Assembly (NCBI GenBank): GCA_949987565.1
Contig: OX465110.1
Coordinates: forward strand, 14,672,290-14,736,289
DNA length: 64,000 nt
Source of the DNA: Luidia sarsii
Lineage: Eukaryota > Echinodermata > Asteroidea > Paxillosida > Luidiidae
Direction: 5' to 3'
Shown here: piece by piece, positions 12,891 through 25,649 of the stretch
How positions within the stretch are numbered: the first letter of the stretch is position 1
Layout of the letters: every line of letters begins with the position of its first letter
Program-made: the position numbers and the translations under genes
The notes under the pieces: generated by a model
What the model was told of the DNA's origin: nothing
The model's database searches: none
Seen by the model: the letters and a program-made list of their open reading frames with translations, nothing else

Positions 12891-13250
12891 TTAAAGCCCC
12901 TACACAACATTGGTTGAGGTCAAAGAATAGCATCCATACGTTGTCTGATCCAACATATGCACGAAATAGCACACCTGTGAAAAATTCAGCTCAATCCGCC
13001 AACGAGTCTCGAGAAAATTGTGAAAAACGCTTCATATGTTTCGCGAAAATGCAGCATTCAACGCCGTACTGTTCCAAAAAATAATTTAGATATCGGTGAG
13101 ACGTAAACTATTTCTTTTACTCGTTTCTCCCAAAATACGTGTATTTCAGTGAGAGGTTTCTACTATAACCATCTTCAAACTGAATGTAAATCTGTGAACA
13201 CTTAACTGTTTTTCGATCTTACCAATGTTGTGTATTAAAAAGGGCTTTAA
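12891..13250 (+). mobile_element. piggyBac-type MITE, copy 1, TTAA-flanked
   Basis: The element begins TTAA-AGCCCCTACACAACATTGG and ends with the inverted form, ACCAATGTTGTGTA then AGGGCT-TTAA. The right TIR has a small insertion. TTAA target duplications are the hallmark of piggyBac elements. The interior is AT-rich without coding capacity. A second copy lies at 54877-55242, about 85% similar by eye. Confidence 0.75.
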
Positions 13251-14278
13251 GGAATTCTAATTTTGTTTTCCAAAATCTTGCCGGACCACTATCTTTGTTT
13301 GGTAACTTACAGTATTCCTATCTTTTTTACGGGTCCTTTCAATACCAATCTCTTTGACTTAATAAATACTTTAATATATATAAAAAGAATTGTTATTAAC
13401 CTGCATGGATTGATCAATATTGAAAAGTTAAGTCAAGTTATAATACCAGTACTTAATCACAAGTCCTCTGGTGCCAATATCACATTTTCTTTAACATCTT
13501 GTACATGTATTTCAAATTTACAAGCCATGTTTTCGTCATTTAAGTTGTTTGTGAATATGATAATTCATTTCTTTTTTGGCAATTTACTTTTTAAAAGATA
13601 AAACTGATTTTCCTGTTGAAACCTTAACATGGGTTTTTGTTCTGAAGTTTGATCAGTGTCATACTCATAGGAAAACATACACGTGTGCCTTGGGCACCAT
13701 CATTATAATTATTATTATTGATCATGATTTACAAAATAGGAGTCATATTTATGCTGGTACTAGGAGAGAGAGACTAGTCATACATGTATTTTAACAATGC
13801 GTCCAGGCTTTATAAATGGACAAAATAAAAGGTGGCCTTGCCTTGTTGACTGCTGATGAAAAGGGCCGGCGCCAATTAAACCTGTGTCTTGCTATTGTTG
13901 TACTCCATGGTGTATTGTCCACTGCCAGAGTGGAATTACTCTCCAGTGCACCGCTTGGCTTGGCTAATGCAGCTCCCTTCCATCATTTTCTCTCAGACTG
14001 CAGAAATTGGTTGGCCAGGGGGGGGGGGAGCAGGACAGTCTGAGGACTGAGTCAAGGCCATTACCCATCAACTCTTAGATCTCTGCAGCCCCATTCATTT
14101 ACAAGCAAAACAGAGCAAAACAAAAACTCAAGCAAATCAAAAACAAAAGTCAAAGGAACAAACCAAAATAAACAGAGAGACAGGCAATTAATGGGCCATA
14201 ACTGGTAATAGGCTAGCGGTGTGTATACTGTACATTTACACATGATTACAGTTTGTAAACATGTTCAAATGTACATAA
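13251..14278. other. No gene seen
   Basis: Sequence between two MITEs. A 112-codon plus-strand frame at 13263-13601 is rich in Ile/Phe/Leu/Asn from AT-rich DNA and resembles nothing I know. A G9 run lies near 14020. Confidence 0.55.
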
Positions 14279-14700
14279 TGGGACCATTTCCACTGTCCAA
14301 ATAATCTCTGTTCAAAAACCCAAGTTCTTTTTGTTGTTGCTCGTGTACGCACAGGCCAAAAAGTCAAAACATCACAGAGTCGATTGTGGTTAGCAGCTGT
14401 GGTCAGATGGTTGGTGTGTCCTTGAGAATGGCCCATGCAAGGAACACGGGCACTTCCTGCCACTCTAAGCATGAGCGTTGCATTGTGGGATAAAAAAACG
14501 TGCGATTTAGTGGAGTGTTCTCACACACATTGCGTCACAAATAAACGCGATTATTAACTCATAAACACTCATAGTGGACTAGTGGAGTGGCTGGAGCAAA
14601 AATCGCGATTCAAATCCCGTTAATAATCGCGTATATTATGTCCACACACACAAAAATAATTGATCCAAATACCGGTAATCATGTTTTTTTTTGGGGGGGG
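14279..14700. mobile_element. CGCGATT-containing MITE copy
   Basis: It starts GGGACCATTTCCACTGTCC and follows the 18181-18634 copy through GGCCAAAAAGTC, CGATTGTGGTTAGCAG and AAAATCGCGATTCAAATCC. The right end is lost in a poly-T/poly-G run near 14690. Confidence 0.65.
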
Positions 14701-15029
14701 GGACAGCGGAAAGGACCCTACTGTACATGTACCTTTAGTCAGGCACTCAGTATTGTTGCCTGTACCTTTGAAAGACAGAGATCTGTAAACCAGGTTGGGA
14801 TCAATCAACCTGGATCCATCCTTATCCGACTACTTTGGTGGGATTTGAGCATAGACTGGAAAGACATTCGCAGGGGGCAGAATTCATCAAAAATGTGCAG
14901 ACTATCAGTGTGGGTTAAGATATTCAACCGTGGTCCCTGTTTGGGTTGGTTTGGTATCCAGTGTGTAGGCCTACATGTACACGAAACTGGGTTGAAACCG
15001 GTTAGAAACCCTGAAAAGGAAAAGTAAAG

Positions 15030-15275
15030 ATACCATGTACATGTACATGTACAAGATCCTCGGTTTTACATGAAACATTGTGTATACATCATGTACATGT
15101 ATGTACGGTACATGTACATGTACCGTACATGTACCGGTATTTGCTGTTTAATGCGCTAGAATACACAAGTACATTGTGTACACGGCGTGTACAGTGTACG
15201 ACTGTACGTACAAATGTACATGTACACACTGTACATGTGTACATGTATACAGTGTACATGTACAGTACATGTAGA
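15030..15275. repeat. Dense TACATG sequence (cluster 4)
   Basis: CATGTACATGTACATGTAC, GGTACATGTACATGTACCG and similar palindromic words fill this stretch. Shorter runs follow at 15600-15630. Confidence 0.75.
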
Positions 15276-15639
15276 TGTCCAAATGTTGTGAATAAAGTTG
15301 ATCAATCAAATTGTGTATTGCAGATAATAAGAAACACAGTGTCAAAGTTGTACATTTTTTCCCCTTTTTCCAAACTTGGTTGAAGGAGGTTGGGACAGTG
15401 TTGTATTCCGTACACGTGTGTACAGTACATTGTTGTACACCTATTATAATGCACATACATGTATGTGCATCCCTACACTGTGACATTGACACAGGTTCCA
15501 ATCCTAATGAGTGCTATTATTTCATTATTTTATACGTACATGCACTGCACATGCTGCAACATGTGTCTGAGGGATACATGCAGATGGTTAAATTACATGT
15601 GTACATGTACAGGTCTGTATTACATGTACAGTACCTTGA

Positions 15640-17980
15640 AGTTATCTCCCTAGTTCTTCTCTGTGTATTGAGGATAGTTCTCCCTTCTCTCATCATGAAA
15701 ATAGTGTCCCCCACTCCCACTATATCAATATTTGTCATCTGGTCTGGCACTATTAATGAATAAATAGAAAAAATATACATGTATATTATTGATGTGTATG
15801 TTCTGTACATGTAGACACCTTAAGTGCATTTATAAAGTCCATATTCTTTGCTATTAGTATTAATCACCAGAGCTAACAGCGACTTACTCACATGTACCGA
15901 GGGGTTGGGGCATTTCAAGTGCTTTCCCTTCCTGTGGCATTCTGCTATGTACACACTGGGTGTGTGATGCGTGGTGTGCGTTTTTGATGAGAGCTGCACT
16001 TGAGTTTGATGTGTGAAGGACTGAGAACTTCGGCAAGAGTGACAGTGATGGGGAGATGTGTTTGTAGAGGCTGGAGAACAACTCTGCCACCATGTACCTG
16101 TGCATCTACATGTACTGACGCGGATCAAAATAACATCTGAAAAGTGAAAACAACATACAGGAACTGAATTCAAATACATACTTATAGGCAGGAGTTAATG
16201 TTGTTTTAGTTTGAAGTTCTATAGTCATTGAATCGTTTATGGTCATTTGTAGTTTTGAATGATAATGCAAAAGTGTTGCAAACTGAATATTGACTAAAAT
16301 GACAAAAAATGCAAATCTTGTACAAATGTAAATTACATGTACATACCGGTAGCAGTGCCTGACTTTTTTTTTTATCCTGGCCGGACCTGTCTCCTTGATT
16401 GAAGTAATCCTTATTGATGTCCTTATTGTGTGATATTTTGTGTTGGTCATTTACTTGGTGTATTCCAGTTTGTGGAATAGTGTCAGTTTGTCTTTTACAT
16501 GTACCGGTACTTTGTTCTATTTAAAATATAAAACAAATCATCATACATGTACATGTATCATGTATGACCGTGTTCCCCAATCTACACATGTATGTACATG
16601 TAACCTACATGTATTGCAAAATGATATAGTAATATGCAAAGATGTTGCAAACTGCTCACTGACTAACATGACCAAAATTGTGAAAAGCAAAAATTAGGAG
16701 GGTCTGACTTTTCGGTCCTAGCCCTAGCAGGACCTTTCTTAAAGCCAGAATGACCCTTTTTAGGTCATTCTGCCTGTGAGAAAGGTCTGGCTACATGTAC
16801 ATGTAGGATCGAAACGTCAGGCACTCCTAATTTGCAAAATTATTCAGTTGACAAAATTAGCATATCAATTTCTTTGGCAGCCTTCAACTCTGTGTTGTGT
16901 GTTGGCTAATGATTCATGGAGATCAGGAGCCTGTAGCATATTCCTTCATGTACATGTACCTAGTCAAGCGCCAGAGCCAATGAGCGCATGCATGTCCCTA
17001 TGCATGGAGATTGGTGGGGAGGGGAGGGGGGAGGAGTGAGGAGAGAAATGCATGCAGTGAATGTTGATTCTTACCCCCTGGGTGTCAGCTGATACTCCCA
17101 ATTAGGAGTGGGCTCGCTGCAAGATGAGCTACATGTACCTCAAAAAGGCAATGTGCCAACGGTGGTAGATCTCGGCCAACCTCATCAGGCTGCACTTACT
17201 TGGGCTTTAGGATTGACGGATATGAATGGCTGAATATTAGACCTTGGGCCTTGCAGGCATTTTTCTGGAGGCAGTGGCCAGGGCCCACCGCTGTGCGCCA
17301 AGCGTGCAGCCTTTTTTTGGTGCATTCTTGGGATGGAGATGAAATTGGGAAGCCAAGCCCTCTGAATACCTGATCCTTGTGGGCCTCTGCCCTTGACAAG
17401 TACACGTACAGAATCTTCATGCTCAGGTAGTGTAAGTGGGGTAAAGATTTAGGAGGATTTCATGGTCCAGCCTCCATGCATGTAAGTACATGTAGAGAGT
17501 AATATAATACCACTGTGCCCTACAGTCTTATGTCCTTCAAAAATCCTCTGTAAAGCAGGGGTTGGCTTCAGGGGTGGCTTAGGTAGGATTGTTGGGGGAT
17601 AGTTAGGGACATCAAGCCTCTGTACATACATGTATGCAAAGTTCATGCGTACTTCATCCTTGGCAGTGGTGTGCATTTGAGGAAACATAAGGCTAGTTGG
17701 GCCCCTCCAGGCTTGTCCCCATCCCCAGGCACCTGACATCATCCCCCCTCTCACATCCTTTCCAACTTCTGGCACTCGAGGGATGGATGTGGGAGGATTT
17801 TCATGTGCTTGTACATGCATAGTCACCTTGAATCATGAATGGGCCGGTCAAGGCATCTCTTCTATTGATTAATGCAAAGGCCAATCACACAGCTGAGAGA
17901 ACATGTACAATATGTGCCAACGCTTGTCTTGAACTTGGGACTTGGATGACACTCTGATTTCCTTTTCCTGCACTGTACAT
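15640..17980. other. No gene seen
   Basis: Apart from the hairpin repeats at 16225-16395 and 16615-16845, nothing is recognised. The 125-codon minus frame 17449-17826 is moderately well composed but has no motif I recognise and no splice context. Confidence 0.5.
16615..16845. repeat. Hairpin repeat family (CCTAGCAGGACC), inverted pair
   Basis: A unit running from TGTTGCAAACTGCTCACTG through AAAAATTAGGAGGG to AGCAGGACCTTTC is followed by its inverted form (GAGAAAGGTC, GATCGAAACGTCAGGC, CTCCTAATTT). It is one of at least six copies in the window. A further decayed half lies at 16225-16395. Confidence 0.65.
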
Positions 17981-17982
17981 GT

Positions 17983-18105
17983 ACTGTACGTGAAGGTACA
18001 AATGTACACACATACATGTACATGTACAGTGTACATTTGTACCTTCACGTACAGTACATGAAGGTACAAATGTACACACATACATGTACATGTACAGTGT
18101 ACAGT
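17983..18105. repeat. Perfect 27-bp inverted repeat plus a direct copy, within TACATG sequence
   Basis: Arms 17983-18009 (starting ACTGTACGTGAAGGTAC) and 18029-18055 are exact reverse complements around a 19-nt TACATG loop. A third, direct copy of the arm and loop follows at about 18055-18105. Confidence 0.9.
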
Positions 18106-18180
18106 ATGTTCACTGTTGTGTAAGGGGAAGGTTGTTTTTTCTATTGTAGATCTTTATCTAGGGCATGAACAGTAGTTACT

Positions 18181-18634
18181 AGGGCTGTTTCCACTGTCCA
18201 ATTAATCGCCATTTGAATTATAAAACTTTTTTTTGCTCGTGTTTACACTGGCCAAAAAATCGCCGATTGTGGTTAGCAGTTGTGATCAAATGGTGGGTGT
18301 GTCTTTGAGGGTAGCCCTTGCAGGGAGACCAAGCACGACACCTCCTGTCAATCAGAGTGCGAGCATTGGGATAAAAAAAACACCCAGTGCGATTCAGCGG
18401 AGCGTTCCCAGTTCCAACACACACCGTGTCGCAAATAATGCGATTATTTGGAAAAGTCTCACTAGTAATAGTGGAGTCTGAATCATGATTCAAATCACAT
18501 CGCGATTATTGTGTCCACACACACACACACACACACAAAGTGGAGTTTGAATCACAATTCAAATCGCGATCCAAATACACACGTACATACACATGTATGT
18601 AATCAGGTTTATTTAAGACAGTGGAAACGGCCCT
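18181..18634. mobile_element. CGCGATT-containing MITE, full-length copy
   Basis: AGGGCTGTTTCCACTGTC at 18181 is inverted as GACAGTGGAAACGGCCCT ending at 18634. ACT flanks both ends, a possible 3-bp duplication. The interior has repeated ATTCAAATCGCGATT motifs, a GGCCAAAAAATCG box and a (CA)11 run at 18516-18537. At least three other long copies occur in the window. Confidence 0.75.
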
Positions 18635-18639
18635 ACTGA

Positions 18640-20330
18640 GTGTGCTTTCTGATGTGCAGTTTGTGCCCAGATTCTTTAGTTTGGTGAAAGTTGCAGAGAG
18701 TCTCATGTATCAGATACTTACAAATACTGTCCATGAACGTGAACAAGTAGGCTTTGAGTCAAATATTGTTCTGAAAAGTACACACAATAAGCCCTTAATA
18801 TAAGATACACTGTAGTGTACAGCTACTGTACATGTACATTCTTTGCATGTGATGTTTGATTTCTTCTGCATGTACATGTACTGTATCTCTCCACTATTTG
18901 TAAGGACTGGTCCCTTCAGATTTGCTGATATTTGCAAAGTAAAACTACATTTACACAAGTGTACAGTAAGGTTACAGTTGTGTATGAATTTAATTCTGAA
19001 AGAGGAAATACAAATTTCTCCTGGGAGGGGAGTTGAAGGACCCATTGTGAAAAGAGAACTGCAGAGTAATTTGGTACTGTAGGGTAGACGTACAGTACAG
19101 TCCATCCATAGAGACATGAAGGCAATGATCAGGCCTGGCTACCACCAAGGCAATTGTACAGACCTGTCTTTGTTGCTGCCATGAATTCCCGCATTGTGCA
19201 GACCAAAAGGCATTCAGTCAAAGACTACATTGACAATTTGACATGCAGTCAAATCCTACTTTGTACATAGTCTGTCATAGTCCTGCATGTACATGTACAT
19301 ATGTGCACTTTTCATACCCTGTTATCCTGTTTGGTGATTTTGTTTTGTGTTTTCTTAGCTGGAGGCTGTCCCTATTGTTCATTGAGCAGACATCTGGAAT
19401 TCCATAGCCATTCCTTGAATACTTATTCATCTATTGTCTACACATACACATGTACAGTACCTCCAAGTTGCTTGAACTCCTGTTCGGTACATATGTCATT
19501 GTGAAACCATTTTTTATTTAATTACATGTACATGTAGTTGCCCTCAGAAGGCCTGAGCTGATTCAAGCAGGGCTGTTCTCAGGCAGAATTCTGTCGTTTA
19601 ATTTAAGGAAGATCCTTTTCAAGAAACTTTTTAAGATTAGATTTGTATCAATTTGATCGTTCTAGTCATAGAGCAGCTTCCAGCCTTTTTGTTTTTCGGT
19701 TTTTCTTGACATTTACTCATTTGCTTTTTCCCATCTCCCGGTACCTGTACAATATATCAAACTTCACTGCATTATTTATTAAATTTTCAGTTTATCATCA
19801 TGCATTTTTAGTTATTTTTCTGTGTATTTTAATGTGCAGTGTTATTTGATTTCATATTTTATTTAATTCCATTTTCTTTTGGATGTGTAGTCTTGGCTGG
19901 CCAGTCAGACAACCTTGAAAGTATTTCTTATGGTTGTCAATAGTCTTTTTTTTCTTTCTGCATGGACCATTTGACAGGCATGTTTGACTTTTTAATTATG
20001 TTTGTGTGTTTGTCATTCATTTGTGTTTGTCTTTGTGTCTCCTCCCTGGGACTGCCATTGTCTGTCCTTTTTGCATAGATCTTCATCTTTTCACAAAAGT
20101 GCCCTTCATCGGTGAGGATTTGTCCTTTGTTCGTTAAGGACCTACATACATACATTGTACATGTAGGCCTATACACCATGTTTTAATTTTGTGTTTTTTT
20201 CCCCATTCTTTGTCCTTTGATTGCTGACTTGTCCATACGTCTTTGTCCTTTTCAGAATGTTTCTCCCTTTGTTTGGCACATGTGTATTGTGTAACTGTAT
20301 GTCCAGTATGCCTGCATGTACTGCACATAG
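18640..20330. other. No gene seen
   Basis: T-rich sequence with several short T-runs, scattered short TACATG words and no recognised exon or repeat. Confidence 0.55.
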
Positions 20331-20334
20331 TATG

Positions 20335-23120
20335 TACATGTATACAGTGTATGTACTGTATACTACATACTGTACTGTACAACATTCAGGTGTACACGGA
20401 CATGTACATGTACATGTACATGTATACAATGTACATGTACAATGTACACATATACAGGTTCTGTATAATGTACAATCTGTACCATATGCAGATATATTGT
20501 ACATTTGTTCTTCCTACTAATAATCCCATTTTGTACCTAGGACTGTCCTGTGTCCCATTCTGCCTCTAAGCATAATGTCAGTGTGGTATTACATGTACTA
20601 CAGGAACATATGGGAATTGGGAAGCATACCTAATCTGGTGCAGCTGCCTTCCAACCCTAGATAACTTATTGTTTGTCTTTAATTATATTTCCCTAACAAT
20701 GTACCTTTTACAATACAAAACTGCTCAGAGGAATGAAGCTGATGAAGCGCTTCCTTCTTTCAGTGAAGACCTCAAGAATGCAAGACGTACATGTACCTAC
20801 ATGTACAGTACATTAAGCCTACATGTACAAGAATTAATTGCAACCTCCTGTCTAATGAATAATTCATTTTGGACAAAAAAACGATAAACCATATGTATCT
20901 TGGGGATTCATTTTCTACCATTTTTGTTTCTGACTAGAAGGCATGGCAACTGCAAGGCCTGAGAATTGGTTGTCCTGGTTTTTTGTGGTCAAACCCACCG
21001 AGACAATACACAATGTAGTTTGCTTCCCCCTCCTTCCCTCCCCTCCTAGTGGAATCAGCCCGCTAAAATTTCGTCTCCGTTTCATGTACGGTACATGGAC
21101 TGTACTTTTACCGAGTCCAATGGCTACATTTATTTGGCCAACCTTTGCCCAGTAAAAGTGACCAGGCGACAACTCAGCAAAATGCCTCTTAGTTTAAAGG
21201 AAAAAAAAATTCCACATCTAATCAAATGCCAGCCTTTTTAAAGTACCTTAGAGGCAATGCACTGTGCAATGTGCTTTGCACGTTTGCAGTTTGAACTGTC
21301 TGTATATTCACTGCTATGATTTTACTCTTTGAGATGGCAGCTGGAAGCGGTTTCTGAGGTCATTATTTAACCATGAAGGTCACATACAACTCCCCTGGAG
21401 CTGTTACATGTACTGGTACTTTCTTACATTATATTGCCAGCCAAGTAACTCTAACTTAAAGCACCATCTTGTTTAAATTTCCCATTTTTTATGGAAACAC
21501 GGCTGTAGCAACAGTAGTCCACACTGTAGCATTGAGTTCATTCAAGAAACACTTCATTTTCACTTGTGAATAAATTGTTAGGATGGGGGACACTTAGTGC
21601 AGTCACCTCTCCAAGCAGCCCTGCGCTGGTCTTGTCCATGATGCCGGAGGCATATGTCTCTGATGGCCAAGTCTATTTGCTTTCCCTGGGTCATTGCTAT
21701 CTCTCCCTATCCATGTGCAAAGCTGATTATCATGAAACCCACACCGCTGAATCCATAGGAAAACAATCCATTTACGTGCCGGGGAAAGTGTCGGATTGTG
21801 AAAATGCCAACCCCCTCCGAATCGATGCCAGAAATTGAAAACTTCCATCGTCAATTATTGCAGACACACAGGATGTAGATGCTTCTGCCTGTGCACACAG
21901 ACGGCATATTTTTTAAGCTGAGGGAGAAATTGAATTACCGGTATCTAGACGTATTGATCATCACTGTTTCAATTCCCTTTGTGTGTGTGTGACTGTGGGT
22001 TTTTTTTAAGGGTGATGAGAGTAAGAGAAGCCTTGGCTTGATTAAGTTTGGAAGTACATTGTGCACACAGTTGCTGGATATAGAACATTCTGGAAAGGGA
22101 ATTGAAATGATTGGATTCTAAGCCGGCCTCCAAAAGTGCTGCAACTTTTGAAACTGTGCCTTTTGTTATTGTTTGGCTGGCAAATCTTTATTTAGACACC
22201 TGCCAGTGTGACATGGTTCTACATATATTTGTCCCTGCGGCTCAGGGCCAAAGCAAATTGCTGTGACACTAGTCAGGCCACCCCACTGTGTGCCAAGTAC
22301 ATGTATTGACGTTTTGCAGTTTGGTGGTGCAGACTGCAGACAGTCAGACATTGATTCAAGAGAGGGGGGGGGGGACAAAACGAGACAGAAACCCAAGATG
22401 TTAGAGTGTTGGATTTGGAGCATGATTGACTGAATACATATACACGGACATGTACTTTGTTGTGACAAGATGAAAGAGAGGTTGGGCATGTGATGTACAC
22501 ATACTTAAATAAGTACCCGGTACAATACACTCTTTGCACTGTCCATGTGAAATACATGTACATGTATATCATAATACGGTATTCCATATATTAATCCTTT
22601 GGTCCCTAATTGACTAACCTCAGTAATGCAGGTGTATTGGTCATGTTTGTGTACAACTGCACTGTACATAAAAGCATACAATGAACATGGTTTACCGTGT
22701 ACATGTGTACATGTACATGCACATGTACACATTCAGTATTATGCCATTTAGGCTCATAGACAAGCACTTATCAGTTATTGAGACAGGGTACAGAGTATGT
22801 GTGTAGACTGTAGAGTGCTGTGGCTTAGTACATACAGTGTACTGTACATGTACAATGTACTATTTACCGGTAGTACATGTACAATGTACATGTACGTGTA
22901 CATGTATGTACTTGTACATACAGTATATACATGTACATGTACGTGTACCGGGTACATGTGTACGTACAAATGTATGCACATGTACATTATTTTATACAAT
23001 GCATGTAGCATAATATTGGTGTAGTTTGTACATGTATATGATGAGAAGTTGAGAAACACATTTCTGCTCATAATGTGTCCTTTAACTTAGTTGTACAGTG
23101 TACATGTGCATGTACATGTA
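20335..23120. repeat. Scattered TACATG runs (cluster 5)
   Basis: Runs at 20335-20470, 22685-22735, 22835-22985 and 23095-23125 are separated by ordinary sequence. Smaller runs occur at 24333-24355, 25750-25765 and 27965-27985. After about 28 kb the motif becomes rare. Confidence 0.7.
20640..22680. other. No gene seen; non-repetitive block at 21560-21960
   Basis: The 21560-21960 part is balanced in composition and free of TACATG words, so it may be a conserved non-coding element or a diverged exon. I recognise no protein. Confidence 0.4.
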
Positions 23121-23124
23121 TCTC

Positions 23125-24620
23125 GAGCTTCTCTCCCACTTTTTTTTTTCTAGATTTTTACAAGTATATTAAAACTATCCTTTCATTCTACATGTAGAAT
23201 GAATCAGGAATCGTGGAACTCAGGTCTTGTGGGAATGTAAGTCTAGAATGACTTGCTTACCCAGTCATTGGTTCCATTGACACGCTGACAACTGACGCAC
23301 AGGCTGTAATAGATCCAAGGGGGAGTGGTTAAGCCTCGTACATGTAAAACAGAATGCACTTCACCCAAGACTCCAATAAATGCTCCATGTAGATGTACAT
23401 GTACTTGTACACAACACATGTACGTACATGGACACCACAGTGTGTACGGACAGGACATCCAAGTGGGAATAAATGTCCACAGGAATATCATTGAGAATAA
23501 CCTGAGGGGAGGAAGATTTACTCTCATACATATTGCATTAAGTTTGCAATGATCCAGACAAGTGCGATGGGACTGTCCACCTAACCTTAAACCCTACTTT
23601 GGTAATACCTGTAATAAGAATGGCTGAAGGAAGAGGAAAGAGTAAGTTTTTTGGCAGAAAAGCCGAAGAAGAAGAAGGAGTTCAAGTAGAAGACGAAAAA
23701 GCTGGAAACTGAAACTATGTTGGAGTCACTCTCTTTGCCGTTAACTGACATTGCAGCAGAGTCCCTTGGCAGTGCGGAAGAATGCAGGCCTCTCCCATCA
23801 ATTAGAAGCCATCCAAGTGAAGATTAATCCTTTTCCGTTTGATTAGCTCTAATTACAGCACCAGCAGGTGCTGATTGTGTGACACCGCACGTCCAATCTT
23901 GCCGAGGGAAGGAAGGATTATGTTTTGATGTATCCTGAAGTGCTGTATTTGCACCCTTGGGTCTGGGGAGGGCTGCAGCACCTGTCCGTATTGTACTCAG
24001 GGGATAACATTTGGTGTTGTTGATGAGGAGGGCCTGTCACCTATCAATATCATATCTGGATAATTGCCCAGGAGAAAATTCTTACACCAGACAGTCAAAG
24101 GGGAATTCTCCCACAGGAGAGCCACTCTGTCTGTGTGGCTGTTTACTGGCTTGGTTACTTTGGGGCCTCATAGAATGTTTTTGTATCCTCTCTGTGTCTC
24201 CTCTGTGCTTTTTCTGCGCAATCTTGCATCAATCCATCCCTCATGACTGGTATTGGAGTGTCCCCTTCCCTCCTGTATAGGACTGGAGTAATATTACTGG
24301 CTTTTATATGATGCAGTCATGCTTTCCTCTGGATACATGTACATGTACAGTACACATACCGGTATGTGCATGGTCTTTGTGTATCATCAAAATCTCGAGA
24401 AAAAACCCATCTGGGAGTGCTCATTTTATCTTTAGATATTAACACATGCAAATTCGCACATACCCCGGTAACATGTATATTCATGATATATATTTCAATG
24501 ATTGTGGGACAATTATGCTGCATGTTCACACTACGCAACAAAACAAAATTGGCTGAGATTCGAAGGTTTTCATGCGGAGAGTAGCAGAATAAGTGATGTG
24601 TAGGTTTGCGGTAGTACGGT
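23125..24620. other. No gene seen; regulatory-looking block at 23740-23900
   Basis: GATTAGCTCTAATTACAGC (TAATTA core at 23850-23855) is followed by CAGCACC-AGCA-GGTGCTG, an inverted repeat (23856-23873) containing the E-box CAGGTG. The region is otherwise unremarkable. Confidence 0.4.
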
Positions 24621-25265
24621 GCAATTTCTATTTTGTGAGGGTGTGTGGTTCTGAAAACTGAAAAGAACCGGAAGAACTTAATGTTTCAAAAAGTATACTC
24701 TGTTCGTCTTCTGGAGACTGCTGGATTCTAACTAGTAGTTGCGCTTCCTCTACTAAACCTCACTCCTACATAGGCCGTTTTCGAAATGAAGGCTTAGGCT
24801 CGGGCTTAGGCTTCGGTCATATTTATCTATCACTGGCATCTCAAAACAAGCGTTTGGCCCCGGTTTCTTGCTGAATACTCTGTACCTATCAAGCCAACAA
24901 ACCTGAAAATTCAGAAACAAACCATGACCTGTATTTTCAGGTTTTGTCAGACGGAGACAAAGCCTGAGCCTAAGCCTTCATTTCGAAAACGGCCATAGTT
25001 AGAGTCAGCTGCTAATTTCAAGAAGCTTCAGTGTTGCGTAACTTATATGCAACATTTTGCTGCCTTTGCCAGATATTGCTGAAAAGAGTCGTTGTGGCGC
25101 AAGACTTACCGTACGCAACATTTGTAAGTTTGCGTAACTTAAGCAACTTTTCTTGAAATTGGCTGCAGCAGTCTCCTGAAGACAAACAAAGTACATGTAT
25201 TCCCCGAAACATTGAGTTCTTCCGGTTCTTTTCAAAACCACACACACTCACAAAAGAGAAATTGC
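24621..25265. mobile_element. Foldback element with ~100-bp inverted arms
   Basis: The left arm 24621-24735 (GCAATTTCTATTTTGTG, then AAGAACCGGAAGAACTTAATG) is found inverted in the right arm about 25166-25265. A separate MITE (24773-24994) is inserted inside. The inner segment 25005-25165, with GTTGCGTAAC and TTGCTGCCTTTGCC, matches 61510-61650 in reverse orientation, so the two loci share a family. Non-coding. Confidence 0.65.
24773..24994. mobile_element. MITE with ~29-bp perfect TIRs, nested in the foldback element
   Basis: GGCCGTTTTCGAAATGAAGG, continuing to GGCTCG, is inverted exactly at the right end for about 29 bp, with imperfect extension. ATA flanks both ends (24770-24772 and 24995-24997), a possible 3-bp target duplication of PIF/Harbinger type. 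The core is about 150 bp, non-coding. Confidence 0.75.
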
Positions 25266-25354
25266 ATTGTGATTCTGCAAATCTATCACAAAATTTGCTG
25301 TTGTCCTACACGTGTACACGTGTCTAAGTTTCGACCTGTGCATTGTGCTGATCG

Positions 25355-25648
25355 GTTCACACTGCTCGAGCATACACGGGTTACAAGCAGGGTCACAAGT
25401 CCCCAAATTTGCTTGTCCTATGCACAAGCATAATTACTCGCATGTCACATCAACGGGATGCACGCTTACATAGGTTGAAATGTAACACGGAGGCATTCAT
25501 TCCACACTACCGCTTTCTACACGTGTCAAAATGTTCAGCACGGGTCAACTGCTCTCAACCCACCTCCTGGGTCAGTTTTAACACGGCTCAACTGCTACAC
25601 GTATACACAGGTTTGCGACGTGTTAAGATACAGTATTGCAGTGTGAAC
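25355..25648. mobile_element. TIR element with GTTCACACTGC ends
   Basis: GTTCACACTGC at 25355-25365 is exactly inverted as GCAGTGTGAAC at 25638-25648. The interior repeats ACACGGGTT / GGGTCAACTG / ACACGTGT motifs in both directions. It is non-coding and no target duplication is evident. Confidence 0.55.
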
Positions 25649-25649
25649 A

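Noticed and set aside
20669..20887. 72-codon frame containing QRNEADEALPSFSEDLKNAR
   Set aside because: It looks protein-like for about 25 residues, but the splice signals on both sides are weak and the rest is TACATG read-through; not enough to annotate.
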